Shown here piece after piece: positions 35,323 through 44,008 of a DNA stretch of 53,564 nucleotides (positions are counted from its first letter, which is position 1; every line of letters starts with the position of its first letter). The stretch comes from WJMB01 sp964581465. Lineage in GTDB: Bacteria > RBG-13-66-14. The stretch covers positions 1-53,564 of the forward strand of contig CAZOOP010000025.1 in the NCBI GenBank assembly GCA_964581465.1, written 5' to 3'. A program made the translations under genes and the position numbers. Below the pieces are notes generated by a model. The model saw only the letters and a program-made list of their open reading frames with translations, had not been told where the DNA came from and made no database searches.

Positions 35323-35625
35323 ATGCTCTACATCGGCGTACTCGAAATCGAGCTCTATCTGCCCGAGGCCCGCTCCCTCAAGGACCGCCGCCGCGTGGCG
35401 CGCTCCCTCAAGGATCGGGCCGTCAACCGCTACCACGTAGCCGCCGCCGAGGTCGGCGACGCCGATCGCCCGCGCCGCCTGACCCTGGCTTTCACCACCG
35501 TCGCCGGCTCCCACTCCACCGTTCAACAGACCCTGGACACCCTCGAGCGCCTAACCTACGCCGCCGAGGCCGAAGTCGTAGAGATCCGCCGAGCCCTGCG
35601 CAGCGCCGAGGACCTCTGGGGCTGA
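35323..35625 (+). CDS. DUF503 family protein (YlxP-like)
   Basis: 100 residues. The N-terminus I-G-V-L-E-I-E-L-Y-L-P-E-A-R-S-L-K-D-R-R-R and A-A-E-V-G-D match the DUF503/YlxP family, whose members are small ferredoxin-fold proteins often found near ribosome-maturation genes (rbfA, infB). The molecular role is not established. It begins about 50 bases after the exported protein gene and has only a weak ribosome site. Confidence 0.85.
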   Translation: MLYIGVLEIELYLPEARSLKDRRRVARSLKDRAVNRYHVAAAEVGDADRPRRLTLAFTTVAGSHSTVQQTLDTLERLTYAAEAEVVEIRRALRSAEDLWG

Positions 35626-36009
35626 GCCCCCGACCGACACCTCACCTCGCAATTGTCGAGTCCATCGGTCGGCTTGACCGGTCCGCGGTCATCGGGTATC
35701 ATGGAGAACACTCGATACATGAGCGTCGCCGAAGCCAATCGCCAAACCCCAACCCCGGCAAACCCAAACCCCGATTGATTGACTTGCAGCCCCTCGATCA
35801 GTGGTGGTTTTCCAACCTCGACACCGTCGCCCTCCGGTGAGCTGAACCCGCACCCGCCGCCGGTGCCTTTTTTGTACCCGGGATAATCCACCACGGCCGT
35901 TTACTTGGACCACGGGTAAAAGACGCCCGGCCGCACAGCGGCCCCCGGCGAACAATAGAGCGGGACCCCCGGCAAAACCCCGTCCGCCCGATGAGTCCCG
36001 GCCCCGCCC
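35626..36009. other. Intergenic stretch, nothing recognised
   Basis: Frames here are short and mutually overlapping, with no family resemblance. The DUF503 gene ends at its left and a sigma54-like palindrome lies at its right. Confidence 0.3.
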
Positions 36010-36093
36010 GGCTTTGGCACATTTCTTGCGGAAAGGGCCGTGGCCTCTGGGACTAAGGTTGCCCCGCCCCGCTGCAAGAAATGTGCCAAAGCC
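36010..36093. repeat. Sigma54-like palindromic repeat, copy 5 (short type)
   Basis: Arms GGCTTTGGCACA-TTTCTTGC (36010-36029) and the exact complement (36074-36093). Here both arms carry the same change (CACG to CACA, CGTG to TGTG), a compensated pair. The left arm points toward iorA. Confidence 0.9.
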
Positions 36094-36392
36094 TCCGCCC
36101 TCGAGTTTTCGAGTGCTTCTATCGCTCCAGGGCTGGTTTTGCCGGGGTTCCGCAGCGCAGGACGATTCCGGATGCTGGTCCGGTCCTAGCGCCGCGATCT
36201 TGTTTCTCCTTCGCAGGGGCTTGAAACATGCCCGGATTGAGTATCCCGCCCGCCCGCGGCCCCTGGTTCGGCGGCGTTCCACCGGGAGCGTAAGCGACCG
36301 GCAGCCAGGCCTTTACCCGGTTATCAAACCCGAGAACACCCCGGATGCGACGGACCGCCGTCGGCGTCCGCGGGGTCAAGCTAGGAGGCGCA

Positions 36393-38192
36393 GTGAAGCA
36401 GTTCCTATCCGGCAACGAAGCCGTCGCCCGCGGGGCCTACGAGTACGGCGTGCATATCGCCGCCGCCTATCCGGGCACCCCGTCGACGGAGATACTGGAG
36501 AACGTGGCCCGGTACAAGGAGATTTACTCCCAGTGGAGCGTCAACGAGAAGACCTCCCTGGAGATCGCCCTGGGGGCCAGCTTCGGCGGCGCCCGGACCC
36601 TGGTGGCGATGAAGCACGTCGGCCTCAACGTTGCCGCCGACCCCTTCTTCTCCGGCGCCTACATCGGCTGCGACGGCGGCCTGGTGGTCGTCACCGCCGA
36701 CGACCCGGGCATGCACTCCAGCCAGAACGAGCAGGACAACCGCAACTTCGCCCGTCACGCCAAGACCCCGCTCTTCGAGCCCTCCGACAGCCAGGAGGCC
36801 AAGGACATGGTCGGCACGGCCCTGGAGATCGCCGAGAAGTACCAGGTGCTCTCCCTGCTGCGGATGACCACGCGGATCTGCCACTCCAAGACCCTGGTGG
36901 ACTGCGGCGAGCGCTCCGCCGAGGATATCCCGCCATACAAGAAGGAAGATACCCGTCGGGTGATCCTGCCCGCCCGGGCTCGCAAGCGCCGTGAGCGCCT
37001 CGAAGAAGTCTTCGCGAAGCTGGAGGAGGAGAGCAACAACTCCCCCTGGAACCGCGTCGTCGAGGGCAAGGGCGAGATCGGCCTGATCGCCTGCGGCATC
37101 GCCTTCCAGTACGCCCGCGAGGTCCTGCCCGAGGCCGACATCCTCAAACTCGGCTTTACCAACCCCCTGCCCTGGAAGCTGATCGACGGGTTCTGCTCGG
37201 GCTTCGAGAAGGTCTACGTGGTCGAGGAGAACGATCCCGTCCTGGAGACCCAGCTCAAGGCCCGGGGCTACAACGTCGACGGCAAGGAGTTTATCCCCGG
37301 CGTGGGCGAGCTCAACCAGGAGCGGGTCGCCGCCGGGCTGCGCGCCGCCGGACTGCCCGTGGCCGACCTGTACGAATCCCCCGTCGAGATCGGCCAGTTG
37401 CCGCCGCGCCCGCCGGTGCTCTGCCCGGGCTGCCCCCATCGCGGCGTCTACGACACCCTGCGCAAGCTCAAGTACACCGCCACCGGGGACATCGGCTGCT
37501 ACACCCTGGGAGCCCTACCGCCGCTCTCGGCGATGGACACCTGCGTCGACATGGGTGCTTCGGTGACCGTGGCCTTCGGCCTCGAGCTGGCCCAGGGCAA
37601 GGAGTTCGCCAAAAAGACCGTGGCCACCATCGGTGAAAGCACCTTCCTGCACTCCGGGATGACCGGTCTGATGGACCTGGTCTATAACCGGGGCAACACC
37701 ACGGTCTGCATTCTGGACAATCGCATCACCGCCATGACCGGTCACCAGTTCAACCCGGCCTCGGGCTACACTCTGGACGGCCGGGAGGCCGACCGGGTCG
37801 ATTTCGAGAAGCTGGTCGCCGGTTTCGGCGTCAAGTGTACGCGCACCGTGGACCCCCTGGACCTCGAGGCGACCAAGGCCGCCCTCGAGGAGGCCACCGA
37901 TTACGACGGCCCGGCCGTGATCGTCTTCAAGAGCCCCTGCGCCCTGACCCCCTGGGCCAAGGAGCTGGAGCGGGTCGAATACTTCGTCGACGAGGAGAAG
38001 TGCGTCAAGTGCCACGCCTGCATCCGCCTGGGCTGCACCGGGATAAGCCCCTCGGGCACCGACGGCAAGTCCCGCTTCGACCCCAGCCAGTGCGTGGGCT
38101 GTGGTCTCTGCGAGCAGGTCTGCAAGTTCGGCGCCGTCACCCGCCTGACCGAGGAGCACAAGAAGGCCTCCTGGTGCGTCAACCCCGAATAG
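36393..38192 (+). CDS. iorA: Indolepyruvate:ferredoxin oxidoreductase, alpha subunit
   Basis: 599 residues from the GTG at 36393, which follows AGGAGG at good spacing; an upstream ATG frame is less likely. IorA oxidises aryl pyruvates from aromatic amino acids to aryl-acetyl-CoA with ferredoxin reduction. The N-terminal pyrimidine-binding domain (Y-P-G-T-P-S-T-E-I) is followed by the thiamine-diphosphate domain with C-P-G-C-P-H-R-G and G-D-I-G-C-Y-T-L-G. The C-terminal ferredoxin part has clusters at about 534 (C-V-K-C-H-A-C) and 566 (C-V-G-C-G-L-C-E-Q-V-C). iorB follows. It indicates anaerobic amino-acid fermentation. Confidence 0.94.
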   Translation: MKQFLSGNEAVARGAYEYGVHIAAAYPGTPSTEILENVARYKEIYSQWSVNEKTSLEIALGASFGGARTLVAMKHVGLNVAADPFFSGAYIGCDGGLVVVTADDPGMHSSQNEQDNRNFARHAKTPLFEPSDSQEAKDMVGTALEIAEKYQVLSLLRMTTRICHSKTLVDCGERSAEDIPPYKKEDTRRVILPARARKRRERLEEVFAKLEEESNNSPWNRVVEGKGEIGLIACGIAFQYAREVLPEADILKLGFTNPLPWKLIDGFCSGFEKVYVVEENDPVLETQLKARGYNVDGKEFIPGVGELNQERVAAGLRAAGLPVADLYESPVEIGQLPPRPPVLCPGCPHRGVYDTLRKLKYTATGDIGCYTLGALPPLSAMDTCVDMGASVTVAFGLELAQGKEFAKKTVATIGESTFLHSGMTGLMDLVYNRGNTTVCILDNRITAMTGHQFNPASGYTLDGREADRVDFEKLVAGFGVKCTRTVDPLDLEATKAALEEATDYDGPAVIVFKSPCALTPWAKELERVEYFVDEEKCVKCHACIRLGCTGISPSGTDGKSRFDPSQCVGCGLCEQVCKFGAVTRLTEEHKKASWCVNPE

Positions 38193-38263
38193 ACCGCCCG
38201 AATCCGGCCTCAACCCTTTGACGATTTCCACCGGTTCTCCGGTTAACGATTCAGGAAGGTGTC

Positions 38264-38851
38264 ATGTCCAGCACAACCAACGTTCTGATCTGCGGCGTGG
38301 GCGGCCAGGGGGTGCTCCTGGCCAGTGAGGTCCTCTCCGAGGCCGCCATGCGCGCCGGCTTCGACGTCAAGAAGTCCGAGGTCCACGGGATGAGCCAGCG
38401 CGGCGGCTCCGTGGTCTCCAACGTCCGCTTCGGCGAGGAAGTCGCCAGCCCCCTGCTCTGCCGGGGCGAGGCCGACGTGCTGATGGCCTTCGAACGCCTC
38501 GAGGGCGTCCGCTGGCTCGACCACCTCAAGCCCAACGCCGGCATCGCTGTCGTCAACGACCTCGAAATCTGGCCGATGACGGTCAGCGCCGGGAACTTCG
38601 ATTACCCCGCCGACATCGACGAGCGCCTAAAGGGCGCCACCAAGCGTTACTGGCTCTTCAAGGCCACCAACATAGCCACCGAGCTCGGCGAGCCCCGGGC
38701 CGCCAACATCGTCCTGCTGGGCGCCCTCTCCCCGGCCCTGCCACTCGAAGAGCAGCACTGGATGGCCGCCATCGAGGAGCGGGTCAAGGACAAGTACGTC
38801 GAGGTGAACAAGCGGGCCTTCGCCGCCGGGATCGAGGTCTGCAAGGCCTAG
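38264..38851 (+). CDS. iorB: Indolepyruvate:ferredoxin oxidoreductase, beta subunit
   Basis: 195 residues of the gamma-type oxidoreductase domain (I-C-G-V-G-G-Q-G-V-L-L-A-S-E, then S-E-V-H-G-M-S-Q-R-G-G-S-V). It completes the IorAB enzyme, holding the CoA-side domain. AGGAAGG precedes the ATG, and the gene lies about 70 bases after iorA, clearly the same operon. Length is normal. Confidence 0.94.
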   Translation: MSSTTNVLICGVGGQGVLLASEVLSEAAMRAGFDVKKSEVHGMSQRGGSVVSNVRFGEEVASPLLCRGEADVLMAFERLEGVRWLDHLKPNAGIAVVNDLEIWPMTVSAGNFDYPADIDERLKGATKRYWLFKATNIATELGEPRAANIVLLGALSPALPLEEQHWMAAIEERVKDKYVEVNKRAFAAGIEVCKA

Positions 38852-38926
38852 CACCGGGGCGACCCGGACCTTCGATCAGGACCTCGGCGAAACCGCCGGA
38901 TGACAACCTCGCTCCCGCCGCACCCC

Positions 38927-39017
38927 GGGCCGGCTTGGCACGTTTCTTGCGGAGGCCGACGCCGCCTCGCTCGAACGGCCGCCCCGCTCTGCTGCAAGAA
39001 GCGTGCCAAGCCGGCCC
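38927..39017. repeat. Sigma54-like palindromic repeat, copy 6 (short type)
   Basis: Arms GGGCCGGCTTGGCACG (38927-38942, continuing TTTCTTGC) and the complementary right arm (38994-39017). It has the longest stem, 24 bp, with one T/G position that would be a G-U pair in plus-strand RNA. It lies downstream of iorB. Confidence 0.9.
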
Positions 39018-39277
39018 GTCGACGTCACCGTCATCGTATTCCCGCCGCCGCTTTCGCCGAGGTCCCGTCGCGGCAGCCCGGGGATGCGGCCGATCGTTCT
39101 GCGGCGGTTAGGCAATCCAGTTTGGTGGTGCGTGTGCGGCGCCCAACACCGTGTCTGAAGGTTCATCGGCCGGGATAGCCGGTCATTGGCGTCTGTAGAG
39201 CATCATGGATTGTTCGACCGACAGCATATCCAGTCAGTAACTTCATCGACAGCGTTCTAAAAACTCGAGGAGCCCCG
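39018..39277. other. Intergenic stretch, nothing recognised
   Basis: Sequence between the palindrome and the next membrane protein gene. No motif is seen except AGGAG just before the TTG start at 39278. Confidence 0.3.
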
Positions 39278-39709
39278 TTGAGCACAACCGCCGTCATGCT
39301 GATCGCCGGTCTGGTCGTTTGCTTCCTGTTCTACCTCAAGCTGGGCGCCCCCTTCCGTTTCCTCGCCGACGCCATCAACTGGGGTGTGGCCTTTATGGTC
39401 ACCTTCGGCCTGGGCTGGCTGATCCTGAGCCTGATGGACATGGAGCTGCCCGAACAGCCCTTATTGGAGTTCATCCTGGCCACGGCGCTGGCGACGGCGG
39501 CGATCCAGGTGGGGATGCTCTTCTCGATGGAGCGCGAGGAGCGCAAGAAGCCCTCGGAGAAGGCGACCTATTTCACGGTGTTTCTGCCGCTGGCCGCCGG
39601 CGGCGGGTTGGTCTTCGGCCCGCTGGGGTTCTACATCGGCGCCGGGGCGGGCTTTATCTTCAACCTGATCGTGCTGGTCTCCTTCATCCGCAACCGTGAG
39701 CGCGGTTGA
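39278..39709 (+). CDS. Four-helix membrane protein, unknown function
   Basis: 143 residues from a TTG start with AGGAG five bases upstream. Four hydrophobic segments are evident (about 4-20, 33-52, 62-80, 100-135), with a charged cytoplasmic loop M-E-R-E-E-R-K-K-P-S-E-K and a basic end. No family recognised. It is the next gene after the iorB palindrome on the same strand, but 426 bases from iorB. Confidence 0.6.
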   Translation: MSTTAVMLIAGLVVCFLFYLKLGAPFRFLADAINWGVAFMVTFGLGWLILSLMDMELPEQPLLEFILATALATAAIQVGMLFSMEREERKKPSEKATYFTVFLPLAAGGGLVFGPLGFYIGAGAGFIFNLIVLVSFIRNRERG

Positions 39710-39988
39710 GGCGGACGCCCCGGTCACCGTCTCAATAACGTGCCTTAGTTGCCGAGGGTATCCGGACTCCTCACGGCGCGAGAAAGCACATCGTGCGTTA
39801 AAGGCTGGTGATATCACCGGCTTCTAATTGTCACCAAGCTTGTTCACACTTCTTCAACGGTCGCAAGACCCCCGAGGTTGTGACGGCTTTAACACCCCGC
39901 GACCTTGACTGAGACGGCTTTTCCGGCTATTCTATTAGATGGTCAGCTACGGTCCTCATCGAAACCACCATCAAGCAAAGGAGGGTCA

Positions 39989-40450
39989 TTGCGCCTCGAA
40001 CAGTTGATCCCCTCCGGGGCGGTTAAACTGGATCTGGAAGCCAACGACCGGCACGCGGCGCTGCATGAAATGGCGCAGTTGGTCGTCGGACAGCCCGGAT
40101 TGCCCACCAACGCCGAGGTCATCAGCGCCATCTTCAACCGGGAACTGGAGTACGAGGCCGCCGTGGGTTCCGGCGCGGCCATCCCCCACCTGATGATGCC
40201 CGGCCTCGACAAGCCCATCCTGGCCATCGGACGCAGCCGCAACGGCATCCGCTTCGGCGACAACGGGCATTCCAAGGTCAATCTCCTCTTCCTGCTCATC
40301 AGCCCGGCCGACGACCCGCATACGCACCTGCACACCATCTCCCGCATCGCCAAGCTTCTCACCCAGCCTGCGATCCGCGATTCACTGATCAAGGCCGAGG
40401 ACGAGAAGTTTTTGCGTACAACCCTCTCGCACCACGACGAGCACTCCTAA
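39989..40450 (+). CDS. PTS EIIA domain protein (fructose/nitrogen type, PtsN-like)
   Basis: 153 residues from TTG at 39989 with AAGGAGGG just upstream; a longer in-frame start at 39905 lacks a ribosome site. The domain has the phosphorylatable histidine H67 in G-S-G-A-A-I-P-H, the EIIA type-2 site, and the L-L-F-L-L-I-S-P segment. No EIIB, EIIC, HPr or EI gene is nearby, so a regulatory role like PtsN is more likely than sugar uptake. It ends in a strong terminator. Confidence 0.87.
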   Translation: MRLEQLIPSGAVKLDLEANDRHAALHEMAQLVVGQPGLPTNAEVISAIFNRELEYEAAVGSGAAIPHLMMPGLDKPILAIGRSRNGIRFGDNGHSKVNLLFLLISPADDPHTHLHTISRIAKLLTQPAIRDSLIKAEDEKFLRTTLSHHDEHS

Positions 40451-40483
40451 GGTGGGAGATCACAGCCCTGGCAACACCCGACC

Positions 40484-40515
40484 AACAAGCCCCCCAGGGG
40501 GCTTGTTTCTTTTTG
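40484..40515 (+). terminator. Intrinsic terminator of the EIIA gene
   Basis: AACAAGCCCCC, a two-base CA loop and GGGGGCTTGTT form an 11-bp stem, followed by TCTTTTT. It lies about 35 bases after the stop codon. Confidence 0.88.
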
Positions 40516-40552
40516 GAGATTGGCTCCGGCGTCCTTGGACATCTTTATACAT

Positions 40553-41264
40553 GGGATTATCACAAGTTCCTGAACAGATATATATCGCCAGGGATCATCA
40601 CAGAAGATGAACAACACATTGGCAACTCAGGAAAGCCACAGCGATAATGGTGCTTGGAGATTAGCCTCAACGGGGCGTCAACCTACGAAGGCGGATAACG
40701 GTCGAAGCTGATAAAGCGAGCAATGGGGCGCCGTCAACAGATTCTTCACCCACAGCCTGAACGTAGGCTGAGCGGAACCAACAGCCTCCGGCTTCCGGCG
40801 GAACTCAATTGACGCCTAGGTATATCGTCACCAAGCAACGGTATGACAATGGCGTCGAGTGTGAACTATAAAGCAATGAATGAAGTCTATTAGCTGGATG
40901 AGTCGGTTCCGGAGCGAGTGATAATCCCAAACGCTACTAGTTTGTTATCTTGCGCTTTATTGCTGCGTTAGCTGTCACGATCCGTGGACGGCCTGGTGGC
41001 ATAACACCAGGCTTGCTCTAGGAGGGCGTTTCTAAGAGGACGCTTCTAAATGCACGCTGAGGGTCGGGAAGTCGCGACTCCCTTTTATACCTGGGCTTAT
41101 CAGCCAATAGGTAGGCTGACTGCTTTCAAATAACTGCCTTAGCAGGTATGATGACTCTTCGGCTCGTCGAACCAAAGCCGCTCGTGAGGTAGTAGTCAGA
41201 ACATCTGCTCCAAATGCCGCTCTGTTGAGTTTTCTAAGCTGATTCAGTTTCAGGTGATTATCCC
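40553..41264 (+). mobile_element. IS1595-type MITE carrying an inserted second element
   Basis: The left end GGGATTATCAC and the right end GGTGATTATCCC are inverted. The sequence matches the intact MITE at 47431-47779 on both sides of an insert (for example GCTGCGTTAGCTGTCAC, GCCTGGTGGCAT, GGGAAGTCGCGACTCC). The flanking target duplication is not clear. Confidence 0.7.
40591..40928 (+). mobile_element. Non-autonomous element nested in the MITE
   Basis: Ends GGGATCATCAC and GTGATAATCCC are identical to those of the IS at 8275-8925. At 338 bp it lacks transposase. It entered the MITE at the same TATCGCTA-like target; the two flanks (TATCGCCA and AAACGCTA) agree at five of eight bases. Confidence 0.65.
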
Positions 41265-41319
41265 TAATATGCAAGAACGCCAGCTCGGCCTAGCGGTGTT
41301 CTTGTCAGGTAGGCAAATC

Positions 41320-41457
41320 GAGCGAGATGCTTGGGCGGGTAGGTGGCTTTCCACATTCATCGGATGTCCGTTAAGACGTCTCGGCGCACTCGAATCAACT
41401 GATTGACGCTCTGGGCCTCGATGACGATTCTTATAGCATAAGCGCTTTATTAACATG
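41320..41457 (+). repeat. Degenerate repeat family D, copy 3 (left part)
   Basis: Matches the left portion of copies 1 and 2 (GAGATGCTTGGG, GATGTCCGT, AATCAACTGATTGACG). It ends where family C copy 3 begins, which suggests that the latter inserted into it. Confidence 0.5.
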
Positions 41458-41458
41458 G

Positions 41459-41712
41459 CATCATGGAACGTGATCGGGCCGAATCAGCCTTATCGGGAGC
41501 GGCTCGCCGGGCTGTTGTTAGTACGCTTTGATTAGGCGGCACGCTGTCCTCAGGGCTTCTTCACGTAGGCCGCCTACTTGATTCGCCTCAGGTTACCATT
41601 CTGTTAGCCGCCGTTTTTCGACAGCCCGTTTTCTAACAGGTATCCGATGATCATCACCTCTAGTATCAACAGGATACAATCATGATCAGGTCCGGTCAGG
41701 CTATGCGATCCC
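41459..41712 (+). repeat. Degenerate repeat family C, copy 3
   Basis: Begins CATCATGGAACGTGATCGG and ends TCAGGCTATGCGATCCC. It is about 254 bp, the shortest of the more complete copies. The ends show decayed inverted similarity. Confidence 0.65.
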
Positions 41713-42182
41713 TAGGATTAATGGCGAACTGATTCGCTAGTACCCCCCTCACGTTAGAGGAGGATTTTCAGGTCCTTCCGCTTGTTCGCCGGGGCGTCAA
41801 CAATCGGCAACCGCCACGGCAAAACAGGCCGACCTGAGGTCGGCCCCTACAGTCCGCCCACATCCCACTTGAGCGAATCCCCCTTAGCCCCGTCATATTC
41901 TAACGCCGCCGGACCTTGCGGATCAGCTCGTAGTAGCGCAGCGACTGCTTGCCTAACTATAAGCTACATAATAATAAGTTGTTAGCGACATATGCCTCTA
42001 CAAGCACGTGTGATAATCACACCAGGTAAACCAACAGAAAGCGAGCATCGCCCCTCGGTGGTTTACACCTCAGCGTCGGCCTTGTAGAATCGGTGGCGGT
42101 CCATCCAGACTCACCGCCGCGCCGTTCCGGTCCGGCCGATTCGGTCCGGTGGACGATTGGCCCCGCAGGGGGGAGGTCCGTT
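41713..42182. other. Intergenic stretch with a hairpin and a possible gene fragment
   Basis: A GGCCGACC-TGA-GGTCGGCC hairpin lies at 41827-41845. On the minus strand about 41897-41955 a frame reads K-Q-S-L-R-Y-Y-E-L-I-R-K-V-R-R-R and then stops, possibly the tail of a lost gene. Nothing else is recognised. Confidence 0.3.
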
Positions 42183-42614
42183 GTGTCTTTCTTCGGCAAC
42201 TCCAGCGCCGGACCCCGGCTGGCCCGGGGGATCGTCCTCTTCGTAGTCGGTTGCACGGCGCTGCCCCTGGGCATCGTCTTCGGAACGCTGACCGGGCTGG
42301 ATTCTCTGATCTGGATCGCCGGCGTCCTCTTCGTGATCGGCCTGGTGGCCTTCATCATCGGCCTGACGAGCGCTATCCGCAACCGGATGGAGAGCGGCGG
42401 CGTCAGTTTTGGAAACATCTTCACCACCCGCCGTGGCGCAGGGAGCGTCCGGCGGAGTACCGCGACGCTACGCCGAGCGCGACGCATCACCACCCGCTGC
42501 CCGAGCTGTGGCGCCCGGGTGGACCCCCGCCACATCGAGGACGCCCCCGAGGGTCCCGTGGTCATCTGCCCCTACTGCGACTCCGCCTACACCCCCGAGG
42601 ACAACGCCCTCTAG
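42183..42614 (+). CDS. Membrane protein with C-terminal zinc ribbon
   Basis: 143 residues from GTG at 42183 (GGGGGAGG upstream). Two hydrophobic helices (about 14-37 and 40-62) are followed by a basic linker and a zinc ribbon with C-P-S-C-G and C-P-Y-C at the end. Similar membrane-plus-zinc-ribbon architecture occurs in 13621-14480, but the sequences are not obviously related. The gene ends two bases before dtd, with which it is probably cotranscribed. Function unknown. Confidence 0.6.
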   Translation: MSFFGNSSAGPRLARGIVLFVVGCTALPLGIVFGTLTGLDSLIWIAGVLFVIGLVAFIIGLTSAIRNRMESGGVSFGNIFTTRRGAGSVRRSTATLRRARRITTRCPSCGARVDPRHIEDAPEGPVVICPYCDSAYTPEDNAL

Positions 42615-42616
42615 CC

Positions 42617-43063
42617 ATGCGCGTCGTACTCCAGCACGTCAGCCGGGCCTCGGTGAGCGTCGACGGCGAGACCGTCGGCCGGATCGGCTTCGGTCACCTG
42701 CTGCTTGTCGCCGTCGCCGCGACGGACAACGCCGCCGTGCTCGAATGGATGGCCGACAAGGTGATCAACCTGCGGGTCTGTCGTGACGATGAAGGCCGGC
42801 TCAACCGATCCCTGGCCGACATCGGCGGCGAGTTCCTCGTCGTCAGCCAGTTCACCCTCTACGGCGACTGCCGCAAGGGGCGACGTCCCAGCTACGTCAA
42901 GAGCGCGCCCCCCGAGGTCGCCGAGCCCCGCGTGGCCCGTTTCGCCGAGCTGCTGCGCGAGCGCGGTTTTTCAGTCGCCGAGGGGGTTTTCGGCGCCCAT
43001 ATGCACGTTGAGCTGGTCAACGACGGCCCCGTGACACTGATCCTGGAGCGGGAGGCGGAGTAG
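42617..43063 (+). CDS. dtd: D-aminoacyl-tRNA deacylase
   Basis: 148 residues. The enzyme hydrolyses D-amino acids (and glycine mischarged on tRNA-Ala) from tRNA. The active-site motif S-Q-F-T-L-Y-G-D and the second motif near the C-terminus (in the position of the G-P-V-T family motif: N-D-G-P-V-T) are both present. MRVVLQHVSRASVSVDG is the typical start. It ends in a terminator hairpin. Confidence 0.95.
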   Translation: MRVVLQHVSRASVSVDGETVGRIGFGHLLLVAVAATDNAAVLEWMADKVINLRVCRDDEGRLNRSLADIGGEFLVVSQFTLYGDCRKGRRPSYVKSAPPEVAEPRVARFAELLRERGFSVAEGVFGAHMHVELVNDGPVTLILEREAE

Positions 43064-43096
43064 CGATTCGGGGTGTCACCGGCTGGTTTCCTGTAG

Positions 43097-43125
43097 GGCG
43101 GGGTCTTTAGACCCCGCCGTTTGTT
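43097..43125 (+). terminator. Terminator after dtd
   Basis: GGCGGGGTCT, a TT loop and AGACCCCGCC form a 10-bp stem followed by GTTTGTTTC. It lies about 33 bases past the dtd stop. Confidence 0.75.
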
Positions 43126-43272
43126 TCAATAGCGGGATTCCCACTCTCGCCACTTGATGGCGGTTGGTCGGTTGATCGCAATGCCTCTCGCTTACGAATA
43201 ACGGGCGGTATACGAAGCCGCCGTCCGATGGGTATGTACGCTGGAGATCGGCACAATGACGACAGCGCTTGT

Positions 43273-43298
43273 ACGGGAGGACCTCCGGGTCCTCCCGT
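43273..43298. repeat. Perfect hairpin with related copy nearby
   Basis: ACGGGAGGACC-TCCG-GGTCCTCCCGT is an 11-bp stem with a TCCG tetraloop. A related but imperfect copy lies at about 43961-43986. A further hairpin CCGGGACT-AA-AGTCCCGG lies at 43402-43419, followed by GCGCTTTT. Confidence 0.6.
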
Positions 43299-43533
43299 TC
43301 GTATTGCGACCGCTCGGTTTTGTCTGCGCTTAGACTGATGCGTTAAGGTATGTAGATGCCACTCCATGCCACAATCGCTTGCTCAGCGACATAATGCAGG
43401 GCCGGGACTAAAGTCCCGGGCGCTTTTATGAAGATCAAACGAAGTTGTGATCACCATCAGTTAATACGGTGTAGAGCAAAACACTATTGAAGAGCATTGA
43501 AGCTGCTTTGCCAGGCAAACAAAACAATAAAAC
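43299..43533. other. Intergenic stretch with one terminator-like hairpin
   Basis: Contains the CCGGGACT hairpin at 43402-43419 and otherwise AT-rich sequence without genes. Confidence 0.3.
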
Positions 43534-43848
43534 ATCATGGAACGTGATCGGACCAAATCAGGCTGATTGGGAGCGGCCTGCCGGGCCGTCTTCAGTTAAC
43601 TGAAATGCACGTTGTCGACCCCGCAATCATTTAGCTTAGCCTTATTATTTGTTATTACGATACTTAAGCTTCAGTGGCAATCTGCTGTCAGGGCATGGAC
43701 AAGTGTGCGGATATCCAGGCTTACCAAGGATGACGCTCTTCTTAGTTGCCACTTTTTAACGGCCCGTTTTGTTACAGGAGTCCGATACCAATCACGTCTG
43801 TTATCAGCAGGGAACAATCATGATCAGGTCCGGACAGGGTATTCGATG
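43534..43848 (+). repeat. Degenerate repeat family C, copy 4
   Basis: The longest readable copy. The left end CATCATGGAACGTGATCGG and the right block AGGTCCGGACAGGGTATTCGAT show inverted similarity around TGA-CGGACC. A frame through the right half reads C-H-F-L-T-A-R-F-V-T-G, conserved in copy 1 as R-H-F-L-T-A-R-F-V-A-G, so part of the element may once have been coding. Confidence 0.65.
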
Positions 43849-44008
43849 GCAACATTAAAAAACTCGCGGCGAGCAGCGGAAGACCAGTCTCCGGGGTCGC
43901 CCTGCAGATTGTCTATCAAGGTTTCGTTCCATCCAAGCGGCCGCTTTCTATTGCGCTTGCACGGGAGGACCTCCGGTTCCGCCCGTTCGCGTTACCATCC
44001 AACCACCC

